DNA from: Burkholderia cepacia
GTDB taxonomy: Bacteria > Pseudomonadota > Gammaproteobacteria > Burkholderiales > Burkholderiaceae
Length of the DNA stretch: 64,000 nt
Direction: 5' to 3'
Assembly: GCF_029962485.1 (NCBI RefSeq)
Contig: NZ_CP073638.1
Location: forward strand, 3,162,001 to 3,226,000
The stretch's first letter is position 1. The number at the start of each line of letters is the position of its first letter. The translations under genes and the position numbers were made by a program. A model generated the notes under the pieces. That model was not told the origin of the DNA and did not search any database. It worked only from the letters and a program-made list of their open reading frames with translations. Shown in pieces: positions 1 to 7,563 of this stretch.

Positions 1-1
1 C

Positions 2-649
2 TCGCCGCACAACCCGACCGCGACCGTGTTCTCGGCCGACGATCTCGAGCGGCTCGCGCAGCTCACGCGCGACACGGGCATCGTCGTGCTGTCCGACGAA
101 GTCTACGAGCACGTCGTGTTCGACGGCGCGCAGCACCAGAGCGTCGCGCGCCATCGCGAGCTGGCCGAGCGCAGCGTGATCGTGTCGTCGTTCGGCAAGT
201 CGTTCCACGTGACGGGCTGGCGGGTCGGCTATTGCCTCGCGCCGGCCGAACTGATGGACGAGATCCGCAAGGTGCACCAGTTCATGGTGTTTTCGGCCGA
301 TACGCCGATGCAGATCGCGTTCGCGGAGATCCTCGCGCGGCCGGACAGCTATCTCGGCCTGTCGGCGTTCTACCAGGCCAAGCGCGACCTGCTCGCGCGC
401 GAGCTGGCCGATTCGCGTTTCGAGTTGCTGCCGAGCGAAGGCTCGTTCTTCATGCTCGCGCGCTTCCGGCACTTCTCGAACGAAAGTGACAGCGATTTCG
501 TGCTGCGCCTGATCCGCGACGCGCGCGTCGCGACGATTCCGCTGTCGGCGTTCTATACCGACGGCACCGATGCCGGCGTGATCCGGCTCAGTTTTTCGAA
601 GGACGACGCGACGCTGGTCGAAGGCGCGCGGCGGCTGCGTTCGCTGTAA
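2..649 (+). CDS. PLP-dependent aminotransferase, 3' part (methionine aminotransferase-like)
   Basis: The gene is cut by the left window edge: the frame is open from base 2 and begins inside the fold-type I substrate loop (SPHNPTATVF). About 215 C-terminal residues are present. Visible landmarks are the PLP-binding DEVYEH segment, the Schiff-base lysine in SSFGKSFHVTGWRVGY and the small-domain arginine in GVIRLSFSKD. These fit a class I/II aminotransferase of the YbdL/methionine aminotransferase type, which transfers an amino group to a 2-oxo acid in the cytoplasm. Composition and codon use are typical for the genome, so it marks core chromosome left of the accessory block. Substrate specificity cannot be read from this fragment. 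Confidence 0.85.
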   Translation, partial: SPHNPTATVFSADDLERLAQLTRDTGIVVLSDEVYEHVVFDGAQHQSVARHRELAERSVIVSSFGKSFHVTGWRVGYCLAPAELMDEIRKVHQFMVFSADTPMQIAFAEILARPDSYLGLSAFYQAKRDLLARELADSRFELLPSEGSFFMLARFRHFSNESDSDFVLRLIRDARVATIPLSAFYTDGTDAGVIRLSFSKDDATLVEGARRLRSL

Positions 650-726
650 GAAACCGGCGACGGGCACCCGGGGCGACGGGCATCCGGCGACGGGCGCGTC
701 GCATCGACCAATCACAGGAGATCACG

Positions 727-1515
727 ATGAAGCACACGGCTACCCTGAAACTCGCGTTTGCACTCGCATGCGCAATCGGCTCCGGCGCGGCGCTCGCCGA
801 CGCACAGACGCTGCGTTTCGGCCTCGAAGCGCAATACCCGCCGTTCGAATCGAAAGCGCCGAACGGCGACCTGCAGGGCTTCGACATCGACATCGGCAAT
901 GCCGTCTGCCAGACGGCGAAGCTGTCGTGCAAATGGGTCGAGACGTCGTTCGACGGACTGATTCCCGCGCTGAAGGGCCGCAAATTCGACGCGATCAACT
1001 CGGCGATGCATGTAACAGCAAAGCGCGTTGAAGCGATCGATTTCACAACGATCATTTATCAGACGCCATCCCGCTTGGTTGCTCGTTCGAACAGTGGGTT
1101 GGTGCCTACGATTCAATCGCTAAAGGGCAAGCAGATAGGCGTATTGCAGGGATCCATTCACGAAAATTACGCCCGAACCCGTTGGGAACCATTCGGAACT
1201 CGGGTCGTTCCGTATCAAGATCAAAATCAGATTTACGCAGACCTCATCACCGGCAGGTTGGATGCCACTTTTGCTGAGGAAATCACTGTTCAGAAGGGTT
1301 TTCTATCGAGGGCGGAAGGCCGTGGATTTGGTTTCTCTGGTGGGGCGATCGTCGACGATAGCATTATGGGGCCTGGCGTCGCATTTGGAATTAGAAAGGG
1401 CGATGAGGTTCTGAAGCTTCGTTTGAATGAGGCAATAAAAAATATAAAAAATAACGGGACCCTGGATCTGCTGGCTAAGAAATATTTTCCCGCTGGAGGG
1501 GTCGTAATTAAATAG
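727..1515 (+). CDS. Amino-acid ABC transporter periplasmic binding protein, mosaic gene
   Basis: This is a 262-residue periplasmic binding protein of the SBP_bac_3 (lysine/arginine/ornithine-binding) family. It has a signal peptide (residues 1-24, ending in ALADA), the lobe I start LRFGLEAQYPPFES, the FDIDIGNAVC segment and SFDGLIPALKGRKFDA. The start has a good ribosome site (aggag). The first ~95 codons are strongly GC-biased. From about base 1010 codon use becomes AT-richer, with ATA, AAT and TTT in third-base-poor contexts, while the reading frame and fold stay intact. The transporter's permease and ATPase genes are not adjacent. The 3' part probably came by recombination with a divergent allele; ligand specificity may have changed. 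Confidence 0.85.
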   Translation: MKHTATLKLAFALACAIGSGAALADAQTLRFGLEAQYPPFESKAPNGDLQGFDIDIGNAVCQTAKLSCKWVETSFDGLIPALKGRKFDAINSAMHVTAKRVEAIDFTTIIYQTPSRLVARSNSGLVPTIQSLKGKQIGVLQGSIHENYARTRWEPFGTRVVPYQDQNQIYADLITGRLDATFAEEITVQKGFLSRAEGRGFGFSGGAIVDDSIMGPGVAFGIRKGDEVLKLRLNEAIKNIKNNGTLDLLAKKYFPAGGVVIK

Positions 1516-1616
1516 GGATATTTCCTGCGGGAAGCGGGGTTGCGACAATCAAGGCGGTCCGCGGTGCTGCGATCGCCACATAAGTCAATTCATATTTAAT
1601 CTGGATTATTAAATTT

Positions 1617-2408
1617 ATGGATACGAGTAAATCTCAGAATAGAAAATTCAATAGCAAGGATTCTATTCTGGAGCGTGTAAACAAAGAATTTGACAAGGAG
1701 ATTCGTCGCAATTCAGAGTGGACGATTCGCGAAAAATTTTCTGCGGCGGCGCACATACTGGCCGCTGAAGGTCATAGTCCTGGGCTGGCGGGGCAGATAA
1801 CAGCCCGAATTGACAATCAACAATTCTTGACGCTCCCTGTTAGCCTTGGATTTGACGAAGCCGCGACATCAAATTTAATCGTGATTGACGATGACCTTCA
1901 TGTAATTGAAGGGAATGGAATGGCGAATGAGGCGGTGCGTTTCCATTTGTGGATTTATGATGCGCGACCGGATGTTTGTGCAATCGTACACACCCACGCA
2001 CCGGCGACCTCCGCGCTAGCAATGATAGGGCAACCTCTGACAATTGCTCATATGGATATGACGATGTTCCAGGATCAATGTGCCTATCTATCGGACTGGC
2101 CTGGATTGCCGATTAGCGATGACGAGGGGGTCATTATCTCGCAGGCGCTCGGAGACAAAAAGAGCATTCTACTGGCCAATCATGGGCTACTCACTGTTGG
2201 TGCGAGCATTGAAGAGGCAACCTACCTGGCATTTTTCTTCGAGCGCGCAGCAGCAATGCAGCTTTCGGCTCTTGCGTCGGGTGCAATTTGCGCTGTTGAT
2301 CCTGATAAGGCGCGAGAGGCAGGGGCATTTTTGATGAAGCGTGTGATTGTTGAGCAAACATTTGATTATTGGGCGCGGAAATACAGTTCGATTTCTGTCG
2401 ATAAATAA
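1617..2408 (+). CDS. Class II aldolase/adducin family protein
   Basis: A 263-residue protein of the class II aldolase/adducin family (fuculose-phosphate aldolase-like, Zn-dependent). The metal-binding His pair is in the IVHTHAPATSALA segment and the third His in LLANHGLLTVG; both are intact. About 40 N-terminal residues precede the domain. Codon use is AT-rich, like the 3' half of the gene upstream and unlike the Burkholderia norm, so it was probably acquired. The start at 1617 lacks a strong Shine-Dalgarno sequence. Many members near transporters act on small hydroxy or keto acids. The substrate here is unknown. Confidence 0.8.
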   Translation: MDTSKSQNRKFNSKDSILERVNKEFDKEIRRNSEWTIREKFSAAAHILAAEGHSPGLAGQITARIDNQQFLTLPVSLGFDEAATSNLIVIDDDLHVIEGNGMANEAVRFHLWIYDARPDVCAIVHTHAPATSALAMIGQPLTIAHMDMTMFQDQCAYLSDWPGLPISDDEGVIISQALGDKKSILLANHGLLTVGASIEEATYLAFFFERAAAMQLSALASGAICAVDPDKAREAGAFLMKRVIVEQTFDYWARKYSSISVDK

Positions 2409-2567
2409 CCGAGGTAAATAAAGTTCCGCTCCGGATTTAGTTGGAAAGTTTCAGATCTTTGGGGTGGTCCAATCGTCTTGGGCGGCGTGCTGGCCGGCGA
2501 AATCTGCCGGCGTCGTCTATTGCGGCGTCGCATGAGGGGGGCGATGTTGTTAGTCAAGCGTTAGGGG

Positions 2568-3660
2568 TTGATTTGGGTTGATAAATCGTGCCGTCGCGCA
2601 GCATGGCGAACAGAACGTCGCAGCGTCACCGTGCAAGTGGTGAGGGTTTGGTTGTGACGCTTGCCTTGCTGGATCTTGCGCGAGTAATAGGCCCGCGAGA
2701 CTGGGTCTCGTAAGGCTGCGAAGGCCGAGCGGAACAAGGCTCGCTTGAGTACCTTGTTGCCCCGTCTGGATAGGTGCTCGCCACGGATCGACGAGCCTGA
2801 GCGCCTGATGACCGGCGCGAGGCGAGCGTAGGCCGCCAGATGGGCGGCCGAAGCGAGGGTTTTGTGGGCAACTTCGGTCAGGCGTCTGGCTGCGGTCCTG
2901 ACGCCGACTTCCGGCATGCTGGTCAGGACCGGCCAAAGAGGGTGAGCAAGCACCAGTCGTTCAACCTCGGCTGCGACCTCGTCGCGTTGCCGACGCAAGG
3001 CCGCAAGTTGCTGGGTCAAACGGGGCATGACGATGGTGGCGGCTTGCGTGCCGGGCACGGTCACGGCTTGTTCGCCCAGCGCCTGAACGATCTTGGCCGC
3101 TAAGCCTTTGCCCATGCGGGGAGCGAGCCTGGTCAGGCGATTGGCGAGCGTCTTCTCGCTGGTGCCGGCAAGCGCGGCGGGCGACGGATAGCGCTCAAGC
3201 AGATCGAGTAACGCTGGACGGTCAAGGCGCGGTCCGAGAACACGCTCGAGCGCAAGGATGAATCTGAGTAAGCCGGCCGTTATTACGGTTACCGGTTTGA
3301 GTGACCTGAGCGGCGAGATCATCATCGAAGCCGCACAGCACGGTGAGCTCGGCGAGGTGCTCGTCGGCCAATCGAAGCGAGCGCAGCGTATGCGGCATCG
3401 AGCTGGCGGCTTCGGCAATGATCGCGGCATTGCGGGCACCGGTCTTGACTTCACCGGTATGCAGATCGGTAATGCGGCGCGTGGCCAGTCCGGGCAGATA
3501 GGTGACGAGTATGCCTTCAGCGCGGGCGACGGCCACTGGAAGCGCGTCGATGGTGGACGGCTGGTCGACGACGAACTGGAGTCGACCATGAGTCTTGAGT
3601 TCGACGATGAGGACACGCCGCTTGGCCATCGCGTTCGAGCATTGCAGCGAGAAGCATCCC
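2568..3660 (-). pseudogene. IS110-family transposase, frameshifted and catalytically degraded
   Basis: The minus strand carries a recognisable IS110/IS1111-type transposase split between frames. The N-terminal RuvC-like part is in one frame (VLIVELKTHGRLQFVVDQ near 3620-3560). An extra base near 3255 (after LTQIHP) moves it into another frame carrying ALERVLGPRL and the C-terminal IS116-type domain (SIRGEHLSRRGNKVLKRAL). A further indel plus TGA near 2620 disrupts the tail, whose true ending (LFAMLRDGTIYQP) is in a third frame. Where family members have KTDARDA, this copy reads KTGARNA, so two acidic residues are lost. The extreme N-terminus is not recognisable. The element cannot transpose by itself. 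Confidence 0.8.
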
Positions 3661-3776
3661 TGTAGCGCGCTGAAATATCGCTTGCCTTGCGAATTCCAGC
3701 GCCCGATGGATTCAGCAACCTTAGTGTGATGCCGTGTCCGGAGCTACAGGGGCAACGCCAATCGAGCCGTGGGCGT

Positions 3777-5060
3777 TCATCGCAAACCCAACTTCCGAAT
3801 TCCCCAAAGAGAGGCGAAACTCAGCGTTGCAGCGGCAACAAGGTAGAAACTTGGCGCCAACTGATTGCCAGTGACGCCTATTAGCCAAGTAATAATGAAC
3901 GGTGCGAATCCGCCGAATATTGTGACCGACAAGTTATATCCGATCGACATACCCGTAGTGCGCGTCTGCGTGGAGAAGAGCTCGCTTAGCAATGCAGGTA
4001 AAACACCAAAGTAAGCACTGATCAAGACGCCGAAGAAGATTTGAGCTGCAACAAGTGTCTCGATTCCAGGATGGCGATGAAGTACGTGGAATAGGGGGTA
4101 TGAGAATATGAGAAAAATCCCGGCCGCAGTCAACATGATTCCAGTTCTTCCGAATCGATCTGAAAGGTGGCCAAAAATTGGAGCCGCGATCATCTGAATG
4201 ACGCCCGTCATAATCGTTGCCGCAAATGCGGCGGATGCTGGAATGCCCAATTGTTTGATCGCATACGTGGGCATATATACGATGAGATAAGAGGATACGG
4301 TGCCGACCACGACAGCTCCGACGGCAAGCAAAAGGCGTTGCTTCTGAGTAGCGAACGTATCTGCCAATGGTGTCTGCGTCGTCTCCGAGGTCAGGAACTC
4401 GGGTGTTTCGTTAATGCTGGTCCGTATGTAATATGCAACAGGTCCAATCAGAAGGCCAAAGAAGAATGGAATTCTCCACCCCCAATTGAGTACTTGTTCT
4501 GGTGTCAGGGAGGTCGTGAGAATTGTGCCGGCTAACGCGGCGAGCAATGTTGTGAGACCTTGGCTTGCTGCTTGCCAGCTTGAATAAAACCCTCTCCGAT
4601 GACCTCCATGCTCGGCGAGAAATGCGGTTGCGCTACCGAATTCCCCTCCTGCAGAGAAGCCTTGAATCATCCGTGCGATAACTATACCTATCGGGGCGAG
4701 CACTCCAATTGACTGATAAGTTGGCATTATTGCAATCAATAGCGTCCCTACCATCATCAAAAGAATCGATAAAGTTAGCGCCGCCTTTCGGCCAACTCGG
4801 TCTGCATACACCCCTAGTACGACTGCGCCGAGTGGTCTCATAAAGAACGAAACACCAAACGTCCCGAGTGTAAGTAGAAGGGAAACAGTATCGCTTCCTG
4901 ACGGGAAAAATAACTTCGAAATAGTGACCGCAAAGAAGGCATAAATCACCAGGTCGAACCATTCCAGTGCGTTTCCGATGGATGCTGCCGCGATGACTCG
5001 CCACGCATGGGGCGAAGCCGGTCTGGCCTCCTGTGAAACTATCGTTGTGCTGACCATCAT
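3777..5060 (-). CDS. MFS transporter, metabolite:H+ symporter (ProP/MHS-like)
   Basis: A complete 427-residue, 12-helix major facilitator protein of the metabolite:proton symporter group. The N-terminal GNALEWFDLVIYAFFAV segment is the hallmark of this group (ShiA, ProP, KgtP, CitA relatives), followed by RPLGAVVLGVYADRVGRK, the loop 2-3 motif. It is transcribed divergently from a LysR gene (183-base gap), which suggests that regulator controls it. With the class II aldolase and binding protein nearby it probably imports a small organic acid; the substrate is not deducible. AT-richer than the surrounding chromosome. Confidence 0.85.
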   Translation of the reverse strand: MMVSTTIVSQEARPASPHAWRVIAAASIGNALEWFDLVIYAFFAVTISKLFFPSGSDTVSLLLTLGTFGVSFFMRPLGAVVLGVYADRVGRKAALTLSILLMMVGTLLIAIMPTYQSIGVLAPIGIVIARMIQGFSAGGEFGSATAFLAEHGGHRRGFYSSWQAASQGLTTLLAALAGTILTTSLTPEQVLNWGWRIPFFFGLLIGPVAYYIRTSINETPEFLTSETTQTPLADTFATQKQRLLLAVGAVVVGTVSSYLIVYMPTYAIKQLGIPASAAFAATIMTGVIQMIAAPIFGHLSDRFGRTGIMLTAAGIFLIFSYPLFHVLHRHPGIETLVAAQIFFGVLISAYFGVLPALLSELFSTQTRTTGMSIGYNLSVTIFGGFAPFIITWLIGVTGNQLAPSFYLVAAATLSFASLWGIRKLGLR

Positions 5061-5242
5061 TCACCTTGTTCGGACTTGTCGTGCGCATACAACAAGTCAT
5101 TTAATAGTATTGGAGCCACATCAGAGGACGCCGATGCGCCACCGTCTCGTGGACCGATGCTATAGAATCAAAACGATGCCTGATAGACAAAATTTTTGCC
5201 GATCTGATCAGCTTTTGTTATCACCAAGATGGAGTCGGTACG

Positions 5243-6148
5243 TTGAAACCTCAACAGTTGAAGACGTTCGTTGCAATTGCCGAGCATGGAAGCGTTCGTT
5301 CTGCGGCTAGGGCGTTGTTTGTGTCCCAACCGGCCGTGACACGCACCTTGCGAGAGCTCGAACACGACCTCGGTATTCCGCTGGTACGACGAAGCGTGGC
5401 CGGAGTGGAGTTGACCGATGCCGGGCGTGTATTCCAAGTCCGGGCACAATTGCTTCTGGAGGAGATGCGTCGGGCAAGGGAGGAGATGACCTACATGAAA
5501 GTTGGTGGCCACGGACATGTCGCAGTCGCCATCACGTCAACGGTCGGCGTGAGTATCTTGCCATCGGCCCTTGAACAGTTCATGGCCAGGATGCCCCAGG
5601 CGCGCCTTAGTGTGACCGAAGATGCAGGCACCGTAGCATTGACGAAGCTCCAGAACGGTACGCTCGATTTTGTGGTGACGCATACGATTCCAAGCGACAC
5701 GTCGGACGAGTTTCAACGACAACCGCTATTTCTCATGCAGTTGGTCGCAGCCGCACGGCCTGCCCATCCGCTTTCGACGGCTACATCTCTCAAGCAATTA
5801 CAAGATCAGACGTGGTCGGTTCCATCACTCGCAGGCGGATACTTTCGACGCATCTTCGAAGCGGAGGGATTCGACGTTCCCACGAAAGTCATCGAGTGCG
5901 AATCATTCGCGGTAGCTGCGCATTTGCTCCGTAAGATAGATATATTGGGGCTATTCTCGACGACATTGTTCGAACATGAACTTGCCCCTAGAGGTGCATG
6001 TGCTCTCCCATTGCAAAAAAAACTTCCTCCGATAGAAGTGTGTATCGTCACACGCCGGAATAGCTACCTAACTCCGACGGCAGAGTATTTCAAGGAATGC
6101 CTGCAAACGAGTCCGTTTCCTGAGGGCATTATTCCGCTTCCGGAATAA
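5243..6148 (+). CDS. LysR-family transcriptional regulator
   Basis: A 301-residue LysR regulator. The winged helix is at residues 3-62 (QLKTFVAIAEHGSVRSAARA, then SQPAVTRTLRELEHDLG), followed by a substrate-binding domain. The frame starts with TTG at 5243, preceded by ggag about nine bases upstream; no ATG or GTG lies in a better position. It is divergent from the MFS gene, the usual LysR arrangement, so it likely autoregulates and controls 3777-5060 in response to the imported compound. C-terminal residues such as VPSLAGGYFRR are family-like. No indels seen. Confidence 0.85.
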   Translation: MKPQQLKTFVAIAEHGSVRSAARALFVSQPAVTRTLRELEHDLGIPLVRRSVAGVELTDAGRVFQVRAQLLLEEMRRAREEMTYMKVGGHGHVAVAITSTVGVSILPSALEQFMARMPQARLSVTEDAGTVALTKLQNGTLDFVVTHTIPSDTSDEFQRQPLFLMQLVAAARPAHPLSTATSLKQLQDQTWSVPSLAGGYFRRIFEAEGFDVPTKVIECESFAVAAHLLRKIDILGLFSTTLFEHELAPRGACALPLQKKLPPIEVCIVTRRNSYLTPTAEYFKECLQTSPFPEGIIPLPE

Positions 6149-6229
6149 GCGCAGCCAAAAAAATATTCGCAAACCTTGGGTCGACGAAGGCGTGACCGCT
6201 ATTGTTGTCTCGCCAACCATCCCGGAAAA

Positions 6230-6710
6230 GCATCATGTACACGCAGGCCGTACTGTAGTGCGGCCGGCGTGTACATGATCTCTTTGACGTGCATTTCCAG
6301 CACGCTTTGATCCCGCGCAATCGGCTCGTAGCGGCGACAGTTGCACCAACGCGCAGGTCTGCCACTGGCTTGCGCCAATACGTTGCATCAAGTTCGTGAC
6401 CTGTTCACGGCGCAGAGGCGGCTTGAAAACTTCTTTGAGCGCACGTCGTTCTTGCAGCGTGCTCTTGTCCAACGATAGATCGGTTAAGAGTCGCCTGAGC
6501 GTTGCATTCTCCTCCTCATGCCGCTTTAGCCGCGTAGCTTCGAGGGCGACAGCCCGCCGTACTTCATCTGCCAATTGTAGAGCGTCGTGTTGCCGTTCCT
6601 CAGCTTGGGGAAGACCTCTGCGACAGGCGTGTCCAGCTCGGCCTTTCTCAACGCATATGTGATCCGCTCCTCAGTGAACTTGCCCTTCTTCGCGGTATGA
6701 CCTCCAGGTC
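6230..6710 (-). mobile_element. IS3-family element remnant (orfA plus start of orfB, frameshifted)
   Basis: On the minus strand an IS3-type OrfA can be read in two frames: KGKFTEERITYALRKAE and TLYNWQMKYGGLSPSKL at about 6700-6530, then after a frameshift near 6535 RHEEENATLRRLLTDLSLDK. The start of OrfB follows (KPPLRREQVTNLMQRIGASQ) and soon loses coherence. Compared with intact relatives it has lost frame continuity and nearly all of OrfB, including the DDE domain. It fills the gap between the LysR gene and the fimbrial locus and marks the left edge of that locus. Confidence 0.75.
6234..6277. repeat. Inverted repeat, 17-bp arms
   Basis: Bases 6234-6250 and 6261-6277 form an inverted repeat with 17-bp arms, one mismatch and a 10-base loop. 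It lies 85 bases past the LysR stop codon at the edge of the IS3 remnant. There is no T-tract after it on either strand, so a factor-independent terminator is not clearly supported. It could be an end-joining scar of the IS remnant or an RNA-stabilising hairpin. Confidence 0.6.
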
Positions 6711-6925
6711 TTGATGACACTTTCATGCCAGAACTTTCCGCTTTCGATTGGGGTGGTTCCATGTAATGGGGGCGGATGGAATGAGAGCGAAGAATCTGAA
6801 TTGTCAGATGGAATTTTGTGATCGAAACGTCCACTATTTGAGTGGCAGATACATCGTCTTAAAGGAGCCTTTTTGGGACGAGGTCGATGAATCTGTGCAC
6901 TTAAATCGTTTAAATTGATGGCGAA

Positions 6926-7456
6926 ATGAAGATGAAAAAAATCTCGATGGTGATCGGTGTTGCTGGTGCACTTCTCGGTGCGATGAGTGGGGCGCAGGCT
7001 GATTCTGTGCAGAAGAAAATCACGCTGACGGCGACGATCAACGACGCCATGTTCGTGTCGAAACCCGATGGCTCGACCTGGTATGGCACGGAAGCTCTCG
7101 ATCCGAGCGACTACACGCAGGCGAAATTCTCGAAGAAGCTGCCGATTCGCGTGTGGACGAAGAACCCGGATTTCAACGTCTCGCTGGCGCAACCGCTGAA
7201 GTTGTCGAACGGCCGGTATGAAATGGCGAATGCGACGGTCGTGATGGGGGGGGGGGCGGGAGACTCGGAAGTAAAGTTCGGCTCTGTTCAGACGATCACG
7301 CAGGCGGTTGTCGGCAACGGCGGGTACGACGAGATCCACGACGTAACGATCAACGTCGACGCTCCGGAGCAGGTTGGCGACGTGAGCACGAACGGTAGCT
7401 ACAGTGGCGATTTGGTGATGGTGTTCGAGCCGGTCGCGGCTTCTGGTGGCAACTAA
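6926..7456 (+). CDS. Major pilin of an alpha-fimbria (CS1/CFA-I/cable-pilus type)
   Basis: A 176-residue exported pilin. The signal peptide is residues 1-25 (cleavage after GAQA), then DSVQKKITLTATINDAMFVS. The body resembles the CS1-type fimbrial major subunit family, including the C-terminal pattern SYSGDLVMVFEP, which recurs in the minor pilin at 12145. In the alternate chaperone-usher pathway such subunits join by donor-strand exchange through their N-terminal strand. Inside the gene, bases 7246-7256 are eleven consecutive G's, coding Gly-Gly-Gly after a Met; a slip of one base would abolish the pilin. The usher, chaperones and tip subunit follow, as in cbl/coo/cfa operons. Two ATGs (6926, 6932) are possible starts. 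Confidence 0.85.
   Translation: MKMKKISMVIGVAGALLGAMSGAQADSVQKKITLTATINDAMFVSKPDGSTWYGTEALDPSDYTQAKFSKKLPIRVWTKNPDFNVSLAQPLKLSNGRYEMANATVVMGGGAGDSEVKFGSVQTITQAVVGNGGYDEIHDVTINVDAPEQVGDVSTNGSYSGDLVMVFEPVAASGGN
7246..7256 (+). repeat. Poly-G tract (G11) inside the pilin gene
   Basis: Eleven G's in a row lie about 60% of the way through the pilin reading frame. The present length keeps the frame open. Homopolymer G runs of this length are classical sites of slipped-strand mispairing, and a change of one or two bases would truncate or alter the C-terminal third. It could equally be a length error of sequencing. Confidence 0.8.
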
Positions 7457-7519
7457 ATCGGTATTTCGTGCGGGAACTCGGTTCATTGCGGGGCTCCCGC
7501 TCCTCCGTGTCGGGTGTTG

Positions 7520-7527
7520 AAAGGAGG
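7520..7527 (+). promoter_or_regulatory. Strong Shine-Dalgarno sequence 37 bases ahead of the usher start
   Basis: The sequence aaaggagg is a near-perfect anti-16S match, yet the usher frame opens only at 7558-7564 after TAA codons at 7537 and 7555. The intervening DNA is AT-rich. The site may serve a non-canonical start, a short leader frame, or be left from a deleted 5' end. Confidence 0.4.
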
Positions 7528-7563
7528 ATTTATTATTAAGTTATATTAATTAAATAAATTGGC

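Noticed and set aside
653..695. Short imperfect tandem repeats (cggcgacgggca units)
   Set aside because: Only about three units of GC-rich intergenic sequence; no further support for a functional repeat.
3240..3270. Programmed frameshift in the IS110 transposase
   Set aside because: No slippery heptamer at the shift, the family is not known for frameshifting, and a second frameshift and lost acidic residues indicate decay.
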